Assembly: GCA_900474095.1 (NCBI GenBank)
Contig: UCOA01000029.1
Location: forward strand, 1 to 64,000
Direction of reading: 5' to 3'
Origin: Hyphomicrobiales bacterium
GTDB taxonomy: Bacteria; Pseudomonadota; Alphaproteobacteria; Rhizobiales; Rhizobiaceae
Length of the DNA: 64,000 bases
The translations under genes were made by a program, and so were the position numbers. The notes beneath the pieces were generated by a model that saw nothing but the letters and a program-made list of their open reading frames with translations, made no database searches and was not told the DNA's origin. Within the stretch, counting starts at the first letter, position 1. Every line of letters begins with the position of its first letter. This document shows, piece after piece, positions 44,888-54,919 of the stretch.

Positions 44888-47800
44888 CTTTCGGTCGCGA
44901 TTTCCCGAAATCGAGCTATCTCGCCGCGCCGGAGGTGCTGACTGTCGCTTCCGCGTCGTCTCCGGATGCCGAGCTTTATATCGCCATTCATGCTGACGGT
45001 CGCGTCACCGCGTTTAACGGTCACGTGGATCTGGGAACCGGTATCCGCACATCGCTTGCCCAAATCGTCGCAGAAGAACTCGACGTTCCATTTGAAAGCG
45101 TAGCGATGGTGCTAGGCAGCACATCCGCCGTGCCCAACCAGGGCGCGACCATCGCCAGCGAGACCATCCAGATTACCGCGAAACCGCTGCAGCGCGCAGC
45201 GGCCACGGCAAAACACTATCTGCTGCGCCGGGCGGCCGAGCGGCTCCAGCTTCCCCTGGAAAATCTCGTTGTCGAGGGCGGGATCATCCGGGCGGTCACA
45301 GGCGAGAATGCAAGCCTGTCCTTCGGCGATCTTGTCACTGGCGCCAGTGTCCAGCTGGTCATCGATCCAGAAGCGCCGTTGAAGCCGGTTTCGGCCTACA
45401 GGACCGTCGGGTCCTCGCGGCCACGTGTCGATATTCCAGCCAAGGCAACCGGCCGTTGGACCTATGTGCACGATGTTCGGCTGCCGGGCATGCTGCACGG
45501 CCGGGTGGTGCGGCCGCCCTATGCCGGCTTCGATCACGGCGCGCATGTCGGAACGAGTCTCATTTCGGTCGATGAAACATCCGTCGCGCATGTTCCGGGT
45601 CTCGTCGCGGTTGTCGCCATCGGTGATTTTGTCGGGGTCGTCGCAACCCGCGAGGAGAACGCGGCGGAAGCCGCAAAAAAACTGAAAGCCGTCTGGCGCC
45701 TCCCGCCGGAGCAGCCCGACCTCAATTCACCGGAAGAGGCGCTGCGCGCCAATCCGTCGACGCCCCGGAAACTGGCGGATCGCGGTAATGTCGAACTGGC
45801 GCTTGCGGGGGCGGCAAATGCGATGGATCGCACCTATGTCTGGCCCTATCAGATGCACGGCTCGATCGGACCTTCCTGTGCGGTCGCCGACTATCGCAAC
45901 GAACACCTGACCGTGTGGTCCGGCACGCAGAACCCCTTTCCGATGCGCAAGGACCTCTCGGTTCTTCTCGATATGCCGGAAGAGAGCATCACGGTGGAGC
46001 GCCTTGAGGCCGCCGGATGTTACGGCCGCAATTGCGCCGACGACGTCACCGCCGATGCAGCCCTGTTGTCGCGGGCCGTCGGGCAGCCGGTGCGGGTACA
46101 GCTGACGCGCGAGCAGGAACATGCTTGGGAGCCCAAGGGTGCGGCACAGGTGATCGACGTGCGCGGCGGGCTCGATCTCGAAGGCGGCCCTGCGGCCTAT
46201 GACTTCGAGACCCGCTACCCCTCCAACCTGGCGCCGACGCTTCCGCTTCTCCTGACGGGCAAGATCGCGCCGGTTGCCGATACCCTGCAGATGGGTGACC
46301 GGACGGCGGTCCCGCCTTACGCCTATGGCAATCTTCGGGTCACCGTGCACGACATGCCGCCGATTGCGCGCGCGTCGTGGTTTCGCGGCGTTTCGGCCAT
46401 GCCGAACACGTTCGCGCATGAATCCTACGTTGACGAACTCGCTTCGGCCGCCGGCGTCGATCCGATCGAATACCGGCTGCGCTACCTACAGGATAAGCGG
46501 GCGGTCGATCTTGTCCGCGCCACCGCCGAACGCGCCAAATGGGTGCCGCACACCGGCCCGGGAACATTGGGCGGGGAGGGTGATCTCCTCTACGGCCGGG
46601 GCTTTGCCTATGCGGTCTACGTGCACGGAAATTTCCCCGGAACGGCTGCCGCCTGGGCGGCCTGGGTTGCCGACGTGGCTGTCAACAGGAAGACCGGCGA
46701 GATTGCCGTCACCAAGGTGACTTGTGGTCAAGACTCGGGGCTGATGATCAATCCGGATGGCGTGCGCCACCAGATACACGGCAACGTCATCCAGTCCACC
46801 AGCCGGGTGCTGAAGGAACAGGTCGGCTTTTCATCGACGGCGGTGACAAGCAAGGAATGGGGCGGCTATCCGCTCATCACTTTCCCCGAAGTGCCCGATA
46901 TCGACGTGCTGATGATCCCACGGCCCGACGAGCCGCCCCTCGGCGTCGGCGAATCTGCCTCCGTCCCGAGCGCTGCTGCCATTGCCAATGCGGTGTTCGA
47001 TGCGACAGGCATTCGCTTTCGCGAACTGCCGTTGACGCCAGAGCGCGTTCTGGCCGGCCTCAACGGGATGGACGTTATCGAGACTGTCCCTCCCGTTAGC
47101 AGACGCCGCTGGTGGAGCGTCGGCCTGCCGGTCGTCGGTGTGCTGACGGCCGTCGCGGGCCTTGCGACCATGGCTTCTCCATGGCGCACGGCGATCACCC
47201 CAGTCGAGAAGCCGGCCCTCGACACCTACAGCGCAAATACCATCGAGCGCGGCAGGCTCGCGGCCGCAGTCGGAGCCTGCAACGTCTGCCATGTCGGTAC
47301 TGACGGACAGGCTTTCGCCGGTGGGCGTCGGTTCGACACGCCCTTCGGCGCAGTCTACGCCACGAACATCACGCCGGATCCGGAGAACGGCATCGGCAAC
47401 TGGTCCTATCCGGCCTTCGAGCGCGCGATGCGCCACGGCATCAGCCGGGACGGCCATCATCTTTACCCGGCGCATCCCTACACGTCGTTTGCTGGCGCCG
47501 AGGAAGCCGACCTTCAGGCCCTCTATGCCTTCATGATGATGCAGGCGCCCGTCGCGCAGAAAGCGCCGGAAACGAAACTGGCCTTCCCTTACAGCATTCG
47601 CTCGATGATGGCAGGCTGGAATGCCATGTTCCTTAAAGCGGCTCCCTTCCAGTATGATCAGGCGAAGGATGCCACCTGGAATCGCGGTGCCTATCTTGTG
47701 GAAACGCTCGGCCACTGTTCCGCCTGCCATACGGAGCGCAATGCGCTCGGCGCTGAAAAAACCGGAAGGGCTCATCTTTCCGGCGGCTTTGCCGACGGCT

Positions 47801-48432
47801 GGGAGGCGCCAGCGCTCAACGCACTTGCCAAAGGGCCGGTAACGTGGACCGAGACTGCGTTTTACGATTATCTTCGCAGCGGCCATGCGCGCGATCACGG
47901 CAGCGCCGCCGGTCCGATGGCCGAAGTGGTCTCGGCGCTTACGCCGCTGCCGGACAGCGATGTACGCGCCATGGCTGTATATCTTTCGCGGTTGAATACT
48001 TCTCCAGTGGCCGAAACGCCGGGTGTTCAGATGCAATCGGCAATCGCGGCAAGTGTTGCGGCATCAGAGCAAGCTGCCAGGATTTCGCCGAAAGGCGCGC
48101 GCATTTTCGAAGGTGCCTGCGCCTCATGCCATGAAGGAAACTCGATCCTTTCGCCGCTGACGCTCAACAGCAACCTGCACAGCGATGTCCCGGACAATGT
48201 TCTCCAGGTCTTGATGAATGGCGTGGAGGCCCCTGCGATCCTTGCCGAGACGACGGGCCGCCAAGCACCGGAAGTCATGTCGATGCCGGCGTTTCGCGAC
48301 GTGCTGGATCGTGGGCAGATGGAGGACCTGACGGCCTATCTGCGCGCACGCTTCGCGCCCGGCAAAGAGGCTTGGGCTGGAACCGGTCAGGCAATAGACC
48401 GCGTCCTTAGACCGCTTGCGAACATACACTGA
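44884..48432 (+). CDS. nicB: Nicotinate dehydrogenase, molybdenum subunit fused to triheme cytochrome c
   Basis: This 1182-residue protein hydroxylates nicotinate to 6-hydroxynicotinate with water as oxygen source. Residues 1 to about 720 are the xanthine-oxidase-type molybdopterin part (GTGIRTSLAQIVAEEL; LEAAGCYGRNCADDV; GVGESASVPSAAAIANAV with the catalytic Glu). A membrane segment follows (near 741-765, WWSVGLPVVGVLTAVAGLAT), then a cytochrome c part with three CxxCH sites: Cys799 (CNVCH), Cys945 (CSACH) and Cys1079 (CASCH). The layout and length match NicB of Pseudomonas putida. There is no FAD subunit, so electrons should go to a cytochrome oxidase. It needs the XdhC pair for its cofactor. 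Confidence 0.93.
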   Translation: MTFGRDFPKSSYLAAPEVLTVASASSPDAELYIAIHADGRVTAFNGHVDLGTGIRTSLAQIVAEELDVPFESVAMVLGSTSAVPNQGATIASETIQITAKPLQRAAATAKHYLLRRAAERLQLPLENLVVEGGIIRAVTGENASLSFGDLVTGASVQLVIDPEAPLKPVSAYRTVGSSRPRVDIPAKATGRWTYVHDVRLPGMLHGRVVRPPYAGFDHGAHVGTSLISVDETSVAHVPGLVAVVAIGDFVGVVATREENAAEAAKKLKAVWRLPPEQPDLNSPEEALRANPSTPRKLADRGNVELALAGAANAMDRTYVWPYQMHGSIGPSCAVADYRNEHLTVWSGTQNPFPMRKDLSVLLDMPEESITVERLEAAGCYGRNCADDVTADAALLSRAVGQPVRVQLTREQEHAWEPKGAAQVIDVRGGLDLEGGPAAYDFETRYPSNLAPTLPLLLTGKIAPVADTLQMGDRTAVPPYAYGNLRVTVHDMPPIARASWFRGVSAMPNTFAHESYVDELASAAGVDPIEYRLRYLQDKRAVDLVRATAERAKWVPHTGPGTLGGEGDLLYGRGFAYAVYVHGNFPGTAAAWAAWVADVAVNRKTGEIAVTKVTCGQDSGLMINPDGVRHQIHGNVIQSTSRVLKEQVGFSSTAVTSKEWGGYPLITFPEVPDIDVLMIPRPDEPPLGVGESASVPSAAAIANAVFDATGIRFRELPLTPERVLAGLNGMDVIETVPPVSRRRWWSVGLPVVGVLTAVAGLATMASPWRTAITPVEKPALDTYSANTIERGRLAAAVGACNVCHVGTDGQAFAGGRRFDTPFGAVYATNITPDPENGIGNWSYPAFERAMRHGISRDGHHLYPAHPYTSFAGAEEADLQALYAFMMMQAPVAQKAPETKLAFPYSIRSMMAGWNAMFLKAAPFQYDQAKDATWNRGAYLVETLGHCSACHTERNALGAEKTGRAHLSGGFADGWEAPALNALAKGPVTWTETAFYDYLRSGHARDHGSAAGPMAEVVSALTPLPDSDVRAMAVYLSRLNTSPVAETPGVQMQSAIAASVAASEQAARISPKGARIFEGACASCHEGNSILSPLTLNSNLHSDVPDNVLQVLMNGVEAPAILAETTGRQAPEVMSMPAFRDVLDRGQMEDLTAYLRARFAPGKEAWAGTGQAIDRVLRPLANIH

Positions 48433-48446
48433 CAGGAACCCGAGAC

Positions 48447-50672
48447 ATGCTGCTGCACACGACCATACCCCTAAGCCGCGCCTGGAACAGTTGGTCTGAC
48501 CGCCCGGCGGAGATGGTGTTTCTGCCGCTCGGCGTCCGGATTACGCCGATCCTCTATTCCAGCCGGAGCCGCACGACATCGGAAATCGCCCCGCGCAGCA
48601 ATGCCGTGCGGCTTGGTCGGCACAGCATCGACGGGTCGCACATCGACCTTGAGACCGATCATTCCGGGACCACCCTTGGCTTCTCGGCAACGAAATCCGA
48701 TCCGTTTACCGTTCGCGGCCGGTGGCAGGGCTTGAAAACCGGCGAATGGGGGCTGCGCTTCTGGGTCACGATCGCCATATCGGCCGAGGGCGACGATGCG
48801 GTGACCTTCGATACGGAAAAGGGCGTCGCCTTGGTCAGGGTCGGCACGCGGTTCGTTGCGATTGCAACGGAGGATGCGCCGGTTCATGTGACCGGCCATG
48901 AATCGATCGCCGCTTTGCGCGCCGATTTCGAGACAAACGGCTATTTCCACCTCGCCAGCCGCAGCAATGCCGCGCCTGTTCTGGCTCTTCGTTTCAATCT
49001 GGAGATGATGCGTCAGGGCGCCTATTGCGCTGCCGTCGCCGACAGCGCGGCCCTTGCTATCGAGAAAGCCATCGCCGGTCTTGGGAGCCGGCCGGTAGAA
49101 ATACCGCCGGCGCATACGGCCGCCTACGAGGGCGCGCTGGATGCAATGCGCGACGTCGTGGCCTGGAACACCGTCTGGGACGAAACCAATGCGCGGCCCT
49201 ATACCGCCGTCACGCGCATCTGGAACCTCGGGAAGTTCGCGGTCTGGTACAACGACCAGACGTTCGCAGCCCTTCTCGCCGGTGTTTTCGACGCCGATCT
49301 TGCCCGCGAAAACATGGCAGTCGCCCTGGCTGGTGCGACGCCGCAGGGCAATATCGCCTGCATCGTCACCTCCAACGACGCCTGGGTGGACCGCAGCCAG
49401 CCGCCGCACGGCGCTCTGGTGGCGTGGCAGCTCTATCAGCGGACGGGAGAACGCTCGATCCTCGAGGCTTTCTACGAGGCGCTTGCGCGAAATCAGCGCT
49501 GGTGGCGGACGCATCGCGATCCGGACGGCACAGGCCTCGTGTCCTGCGGGTCTTCGGATGTGGGCGAGGGGCTCTACAAGGGAACTGCCTTTGCCGCTCG
49601 CAACGAAACAGGCATGGACAATTCGGCAACCCATGACGAGGCCATCTACGACCCGGCGACACGATCGCTTTCCACCTTCGATCTGGGGCTCAACTGCGCA
49701 TTGGCGTTGGATGCCGAGATGCTGTCCAAGATGGCGGCGGTGCTCGGATATCGGGCGGACGCGGACGAGTTTGCGGCCGCCGCAGCAGCAAGTCGCAAGC
49801 TGATTTCCGAGGAACTCTGGGACGACAGACGGAACATTTTCGCTAACCGGCAGCGCAAGGGCGGGTTCGTCCGCTCCCTGTCGCCGACGAGTTTCTATCC
49901 GCTGCTCTGCGGCGCGGCAACTGCGAGCCAGGCCGAACACTTGCTCCGCCATCTGAAGGACGAAAATACCTTTGCCGGCGCGTTCGGTTTGCCGAATGCG
50001 ACCCGCGACGATCCGGCCTTCTCTGACAATGTCTACTGGCGCGGCCGCATCTGGCCGAATGTCAATTTCATGGTCTGGCTTGGGCTGCGCCGGTACGGGC
50101 ATTTTGCGGAGGCAAGTGCGGTAGCGCGGCAGAGCTATGACCTGTTCATGAAGTCCTGGCGAACGGACCGCATCGCGGCAGAAAACTACAATGCCGTCAC
50201 GGGTGAGGCGATGGACCAGGGGGACACCGATCCCTTCTATATCTGGGCGGCTCTCTTGCCGATGATGGCAGTCTGCGAGATTTGCGATTTCGATCCCTGG
50301 CGCGGGTGGACCATTACGAATTCCGGAGAAGACGTCTCCATAGGGCCGATGCTGACGCCCGCCGGGTCCGCGACGGTGACCATACGTGATGGCCTGTTGG
50401 TGCTGGCTCTCAATGGCAACGATTTCCTTCGCACGCGCATCCGCGGCCAGATGTCCAATATCGTCGTGGAAAAGGGCAGCGTCAGTTTCACCGTTCTTGC
50501 GGCAGAAACAGGCGAGGGGATGATCGAGCTTCCAACGCTCGAAGAAGACGCATTTGTCGCATTTCACGCGGAAGAGGGCGACGTCAACTGGGCGCGCGTC
50601 CTCAACGGGGAGATCGCCGTACCAGCCGCTTCCGGATACGAGGGAACGCGCATAAAGGTCGTTTCTTCATGA
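48447..50672 (+). CDS. GH63-like (alpha/alpha)6 glycoside hydrolase
   Basis: This 741-residue protein has a beta-sandwich-like N-terminal part (about 1-200), a GH63/trehalase-type helical barrel (about 215-640) and a C-terminal beta domain. Barrel motifs are WNLGKFAVWYNDQTFAALLA, RNETGMDNSATHDEAIYDP (candidate catalytic Asp in GMDNS), VYWRGRIWPNVNFMVWLGL and AENYNAVTGE (candidate base Glu). Relatives include glucosidases and mannosylglycerate hydrolases; the substrate is not evident. It starts 14 bases after nicB and seems to share its transcript, which is unexpected for a nicotinate operon. There is no signal peptide. Confidence 0.75.
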   Translation: MLLHTTIPLSRAWNSWSDRPAEMVFLPLGVRITPILYSSRSRTTSEIAPRSNAVRLGRHSIDGSHIDLETDHSGTTLGFSATKSDPFTVRGRWQGLKTGEWGLRFWVTIAISAEGDDAVTFDTEKGVALVRVGTRFVAIATEDAPVHVTGHESIAALRADFETNGYFHLASRSNAAPVLALRFNLEMMRQGAYCAAVADSAALAIEKAIAGLGSRPVEIPPAHTAAYEGALDAMRDVVAWNTVWDETNARPYTAVTRIWNLGKFAVWYNDQTFAALLAGVFDADLARENMAVALAGATPQGNIACIVTSNDAWVDRSQPPHGALVAWQLYQRTGERSILEAFYEALARNQRWWRTHRDPDGTGLVSCGSSDVGEGLYKGTAFAARNETGMDNSATHDEAIYDPATRSLSTFDLGLNCALALDAEMLSKMAAVLGYRADADEFAAAAAASRKLISEELWDDRRNIFANRQRKGGFVRSLSPTSFYPLLCGAATASQAEHLLRHLKDENTFAGAFGLPNATRDDPAFSDNVYWRGRIWPNVNFMVWLGLRRYGHFAEASAVARQSYDLFMKSWRTDRIAAENYNAVTGEAMDQGDTDPFYIWAALLPMMAVCEICDFDPWRGWTITNSGEDVSIGPMLTPAGSATVTIRDGLLVLALNGNDFLRTRIRGQMSNIVVEKGSVSFTVLAAETGEGMIELPTLEEDAFVAFHAEEGDVNWARVLNGEIAVPAASGYEGTRIKVVSS

Positions 50673-50987
50673 ATATGAGTGGGCTCTGACAGAAGGCAAC
50701 TATTGACTCTACGCGGAGTTCAGCATATTAATTCGTACACAAATAAAAAAATAAAAAACGCAATCCAGAGGGCATGAACATGCGAAGATGTCAGGCAGGA
50801 GATCAATAAAAGGTAAGGATCGGCAGTTTTGCGTTTTTTTGACCTTTTAGTAAAATTTTGACTGACAGAATTCGCTTTCACCGATGACTGCTGTGAAATT
50901 ATGCACGCCGCATAAGATCTAGCCGGTATGTCTTCATTGGTGGGCGCAAAGTCAAGTGCGACAAAAACCTCTGAGAGTACGCATCGA
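50673..50987. other. AT-rich intergenic stretch
   Basis: No gene is supported. It is richer in A and T than its surroundings, with A-runs around 50740-50760 and a T-run near 50830. It separates the nic block from the next operon and probably contains the latter's promoter and the former's transcription end. Confidence 0.5.
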
Positions 50988-51009
50988 TTTAGTTTGCTTA
51001 CAAACTAAA
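50988..51009. promoter_or_regulatory. Long palindromic operator before the polyamine-type transporter
   Basis: TTTAGTTTG-CTTA-CAAACTAAA is a perfect 9-bp inverted repeat with a 4-base spacer, 99 bases upstream of the binding-protein start. The form suits a MarR-family dimer, and a MarR gene lies at the end of this gene series (55633). Confidence 0.65.
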
Positions 51010-51107
51010 TGTGGGCTTGAATTTGCCCGCAGTTTGGTAGCGATCGAAAGCCCGGTTCCGCCGGGATCGTGACTGTATGTGTCAACCAGAAGCCAGAGGG
51101 GCTCACA

Positions 51108-52184
51108 ATGAACAACATTACCAGGCGCAACACACTTCAACTGATTTCCGCAGGTTTGATCGCCAGCGCGAGCTATTCGATACTTCCGCGAAAAGCGGCC
51201 GCAGCCGGCACCATCACGGTTCTGAACTGGCAGGGCTATGGCACGGATGAAGCCTGGTCGATCAAGGCATTCCAGGAAGCGACCGGCATCGAAGTCGTTC
51301 ACGACTACTACAGCTCGGAAGCGGAAATGCTGACGAAGCTGCGCACCAATCCCGGTGCCTATGATCTTGTCGTGCTCAATGCCGCGCGTTGCGCCCAGGC
51401 GATGGCCGAAGACCTCATCGCGCCGATCGATTATTCCAAGGTGCCGAATATCTCGTCCGTCGCTGAAAATCTTCGCGCCAACGTGAACTTCAACAAGGAT
51501 GGAAAAGGCTATGCGGTTCCGTGGGTCTGGGGCCTGACGGCGCTTGCCATGCGCGAAGGCCTGCCGAAGGCCGACAGCTATGCCGTTCTCGGCGATCCTA
51601 CCTACAAGGGCCGCGTTGCCCTGCAGGACGATGCGGTCGGCGTCATTGCTGCGGCTGCCCTGCTGACGGGCCAGGACATGAACAATCCGAAGGATCTCGA
51701 CCTCGTCAAGGAAACGCTCAAGGGTTTCAAGCAGAACGTGAAGCTGCTCTGGTCGACAGAAGACCAGTGGAACAAGTCCTTCGCGGCCAAGGAATTCGAC
51801 GTGGCGATGTACTGGTCCGGCGGCTCCGTTCGCTCGAAGCGCGTCAGCAAGCTTCCGGTCGACTTCGTCGTTCCGAAGGAAGGCGGGATCGGCTGGGTCG
51901 ATGGCCTCGGTATTCCGGCAAGTGCGCCGAACATGGAGGGCGCGCACGCCTTCGCCAACTGGATGATCGACCCCAAATTCTACGTCGAATGGGCAACCAA
52001 GGTCGGGGCTCCTGCCTCGTCCAACGTTGCCGCCATGGAAGCCCTGCCTGCCGACGACCTTAGCCGCCAGATCCACAAGCCGGAATATATCGCCACCATG
52101 AGCATCATGTCGGCACTGCCGGACGACCGTCGCGAGGCCTTCAACAACCTCTGGCAGGAGGTGAAGGCGTACTATGCGGAGTGA
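51108..52184 (+). CDS. Polyamine-type ABC transporter binding protein
   Basis: This 358-residue periplasmic protein of the PotD/PotF class has an N-terminus MNNITRRNTLQLISAG with twin Arg before a hydrophobic stretch, so export by Tat is possible. The mature part begins ITVLNWQGYGTDEAW, typical of spermidine/putrescine-binding homologues, and has YDLVVLNAARC and DVAMYWSGGSVRSK. The acidic residues that grip amines in true PotD/PotF could not be confirmed by eye, so another small ligand is possible. The start at 51108 follows AGAGGGGCTCACA. Confidence 0.85.
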   Translation: MNNITRRNTLQLISAGLIASASYSILPRKAAAAGTITVLNWQGYGTDEAWSIKAFQEATGIEVVHDYYSSEAEMLTKLRTNPGAYDLVVLNAARCAQAMAEDLIAPIDYSKVPNISSVAENLRANVNFNKDGKGYAVPWVWGLTALAMREGLPKADSYAVLGDPTYKGRVALQDDAVGVIAAAALLTGQDMNNPKDLDLVKETLKGFKQNVKLLWSTEDQWNKSFAAKEFDVAMYWSGGSVRSKRVSKLPVDFVVPKEGGIGWVDGLGIPASAPNMEGAHAFANWMIDPKFYVEWATKVGAPASSNVAAMEALPADDLSRQIHKPEYIATMSIMSALPDDRREAFNNLWQEVKAYYAE

Positions 52185-53088
52185 TTCTCTTCTCAACGAA
52201 GCGGTGCGCGGACCTTCGGGTCCGCGCAAACACCGCATGCTTCCCTCCTGGGTCGCGACCACGGCGCTCTTGCTGCCGACCTATGCCTGGCTGACGCTGG
52301 CCGTCCTTTTACCGCTGCTCACCATGTTGGTGTTCAGCTTCATGTCGGCGACGCCCATGGGCAAGGCGCCAATCACGTTCACGCTCAAGCACTACCGGGC
52401 CTTCATCGATCAGCCCTATCTGCTGAACATCGGCTGGACTTCGCTCGTCATAGGCTTCTGGACGACGCTGCTCTGTGCGATCTTCGGCTTCCTCGCGGCG
52501 GTTGCGCTTGCGAGAGCCACGGTCGGCCGCATGCGCGAAACGCTGCTGATCCTCATCCTTCTTCCCTTCTGGACGAACGGGCTTGTCCGCGTCTTCTCCT
52601 GGACGATGGTGCTCAGGGAAAACGGCTTTCTGGACAATGTGCTGCATATGTTTTTTGCCGATGCCGGCTCAATCTCGTTCCTCTATTCGCGCTACGCCAT
52701 CGTTCTGGGTCTCGTCCACGGCTATTTGCCCTATATGATCCTCACCTGCTACATCGCGCTGGTGACCATCGATGATGCGATCATAGAGGCGGCGGCCAGT
52801 CTGGGCGCGCGGTGGTGGACGATCCTGTTCCGCATCCTCATACCGATGGCGACTCCCGGCCTCATCTCCGGCGCCGTGCTGACCTTTGTGCCGGTTATCG
52901 GGTCCTTCATGGAACCGCGCATCCTCGGCGGCAAAGTCGGCGTGACCATGGGGACGGTGATCGAGGATCAGTTCACACAAGCCTTCAACTGGCCTCTTGG
53001 CGCGGCTCTCTCCTTCACGCTGCTTGCCGTCGTGCTGGCGATCTTCGCGACATTTTCCGGCGTACTGCGCCGCGGCGCTGCTGCATAG
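52174..53088 (+). CDS. Polyamine-type ABC transporter permease (PotB/PotH-like)
   Basis: This 304-residue permease has six membrane spans and the coupling loop EAAASLGARWWTILFRILIPM. It overlaps the binding-protein gene by 11 bases and has CAGGAGGTGAAGG in front. TFTLKHYRAFIDQPYL is the usual periplasmic loop of PotB-type subunits. Confidence 0.88.
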   Translation: MRSDSLLNEAVRGPSGPRKHRMLPSWVATTALLLPTYAWLTLAVLLPLLTMLVFSFMSATPMGKAPITFTLKHYRAFIDQPYLLNIGWTSLVIGFWTTLLCAIFGFLAAVALARATVGRMRETLLILILLPFWTNGLVRVFSWTMVLRENGFLDNVLHMFFADAGSISFLYSRYAIVLGLVHGYLPYMILTCYIALVTIDDAIIEAAASLGARWWTILFRILIPMATPGLISGAVLTFVPVIGSFMEPRILGGKVGVTMGTVIEDQFTQAFNWPLGAALSFTLLAVVLAIFATFSGVLRRGAAA

Positions 53089-53099
53089 GAACCGAAACA

Positions 53100-53879
53100 A
53101 TGACGCAAATCGGTCGCATCTATCTGCTGGTGGTTCTGTTCTTCCTGTACACGCCGATCATCGTGATGATGGCGATGGGGTTCAACGAATCCCAGCTTTA
53201 CGAACTGCCCTTTACCTTTTCATTCCGGTGGTACGAAGCGCTTCTCGGCAACAAGCAACTGCTGACCGCCGGCATGAACAGCATCATCATCGCCGTCATC
53301 ACCTCGGTGCTTGCCACAAGCCTCGGCACCCTCGCTGCCACCGCGCTTGCCCGCCGGACATTCCGCGGCAAGAGCCTGCTGCAGCTGCTTCTGTTGCCGC
53401 CAATCGCCATTCCTTGGTTGATCACCGGTACCGCGATGCTCGTCTTCTTCTACTGGTCCGGCATCGGACGCGGCATGCATGCGCTCCTCATCGGTCACGT
53501 CGCCCTTGCCATTCCTTATGTCGTGCTGGTTGTCGGCACCGGGTTCAAGACGATCCGCGCCGATCTGGAAGAGGCGGCGATGAGCCTTGGTTCCACGCCT
53601 GTCCATGCGTTCTTTACGATTACGCTGCCGCTGCTTTATCCAAGCATTCTGGGCGCGGCCCTTTTCGCTTTCGCTGTCTCGCTCGACCAGTTCGTGATTT
53701 CCTACTTTCTCGCAACGCCCGGCTATTCGACTTTGCCGGTCCAGATCTACTCCGCGATCCGCAAGGGCTTCACGCCCGAGATCAATGCGATATCGACGCT
53801 GCTCCTGCTCGGCTCGATGACGGTCATTCTCATTTTCGCGCGCTTCGCCAAACCCGGAGATACCAGTGACAAACGTTAA
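53100..53879 (+). CDS. Polyamine-type ABC transporter permease (PotC/PotI-like)
   Basis: This 259-residue permease has six membrane spans, the motif LYELPFTFSFRWYEALL near the start and the coupling loop EEAAMSLGSTPVHAFFTITLP. SLDQFVISYFLATPGYSTLPVQIYS is a hallmark of PotC-type subunits. The start at 53100 is 11 bases after the previous stop; longer frames lie inside the previous gene. Confidence 0.88.
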   Translation: MTQIGRIYLLVVLFFLYTPIIVMMAMGFNESQLYELPFTFSFRWYEALLGNKQLLTAGMNSIIIAVITSVLATSLGTLAATALARRTFRGKSLLQLLLLPPIAIPWLITGTAMLVFFYWSGIGRGMHALLIGHVALAIPYVVLVVGTGFKTIRADLEEAAMSLGSTPVHAFFTITLPLLYPSILGAALFAFAVSLDQFVISYFLATPGYSTLPVQIYSAIRKGFTPEINAISTLLLLGSMTVILIFARFAKPGDTSDKR

Positions 53880-54915
53880 AGTTGACGCGGTCGCCAAGAC
53901 CTACGGCTCGACCAAGGTTCTGACGGATATTTCCACGGATTTTGTCGAAGGTTCCTTCACCAGCCTTCTGGGTCCTTCGGGGTCGGGAAAGACCACGCTA
54001 CTGCGTATCATCGCCGGATTCATCAAGCCCGACGAGGGGGTGGTGACGATCGGCAACAACGACGTGACCAATGTTCCCGTCTGGGGTCGCAACATCGGCA
54101 TGATGTTCCAGTCCTATGCCCTGTTTCCGCACATGACAATCGCGCAGAACGTTGCCTTCGGCTTGGAGCGGCGTGGGATAAAAGGTGCTGCGGCACGCAA
54201 GGAAGTTGATCGCGCTTTGGAGATGGTGCGCCTTTCCGGTTTTGCCGACCGGATGCCGAAACAGCTTTCCGGCGGTCAGCAACAGCGCGTGGCGCTGGCG
54301 CGCGCCATGGTCATTAAGCCAAGTGTGCTTCTTCTCGATGAGCCGCTTTCGGCACTCGACCGGCGCCTGCGCCAGGAAATGCAGGTCGAGCTTCTGCGCA
54401 TCCAGCGCGAAAGCGGCCTGACGACGATCTTCGTAACGCACGACCAGGAGGAAGCGCTGACGCTGTCCGATACGGTCGCTATTCTCGACAAAGGCAGGAT
54501 CGTTCAGACAGGCAAACCGGCAGCTGTCTATGAAAGACCGACGACCCGATTTGCTGCGGAGTTCCTTGGAGATTCAAATTTCCTCGAAGGCAAGGTCGAA
54601 GGCGGCGCTGTGCGCCTCGCCAGCGGCACGGTGGTGCGGACTGCAAGCATGCTTCCTGCCAACGGGACGGATGTCACCCTGGCGGTGCGGCCGGAAAAAA
54701 TGATGATTTCAGCGGGCGAACCCGGTACCAACCGGCTCGATGCGCGCATCACCACCGTCATCTATGCCGGGCCGGTGCTGTCCTATCTTCTCGAGACGCC
54801 GGATGGCATGTCCGTCAAGCTGTTCGCACAGAACAAAGACGGCGTGGTGCTCAAGCAGGGAGACACGATCTCGCTCGACTGGTCACCCGAACACACGATC
54901 GCAGTTGCGAGCTGA
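53866..54915 (+). CDS. Polyamine-type ABC transporter ATPase (PotA-like)
   Basis: This 349-residue ATPase starts at GTG 53866, overlapping the permease by 14 bases. Walker A is GPSGSGKTT, the signature [15 protein letters not shown], Walker B VLLLDEPLSALDRRL, then FVTHDQEEALT. A C-terminal TOBE domain follows from about residue 270 (VRPEKMMIS...). It powers the transporter encoded by the three preceding genes. Confidence 0.9.
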   Translation: MTNVKVDAVAKTYGSTKVLTDISTDFVEGSFTSLLGPSGSGKTTLLRIIAGFIKPDEGVVTIGNNDVTNVPVWGRNIGMMFQSYALFPHMTIAQNVAFGLERRGIKGAAARKEVDRALEMVRLSGFADRMPKQLSGGQQQRVALARAMVIKPSVLLLDEPLSALDRRLRQEMQVELLRIQRESGLTTIFVTHDQEEALTLSDTVAILDKGRIVQTGKPAAVYERPTTRFAAEFLGDSNFLEGKVEGGAVRLASGTVVRTASMLPANGTDVTLAVRPEKMMISAGEPGTNRLDARITTVIYAGPVLSYLLETPDGMSVKLFAQNKDGVVLKQGDTISLDWSPEHTIAVAS

Positions 54916-54919
54916 AGCG

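Noticed and set aside
48471-50567. A 698-codon open frame antisense to the GH63-like gene
   Set aside because: The plus-strand frame has recognisable catalytic motifs and a start right behind nicB; the antisense product shows no family pattern.
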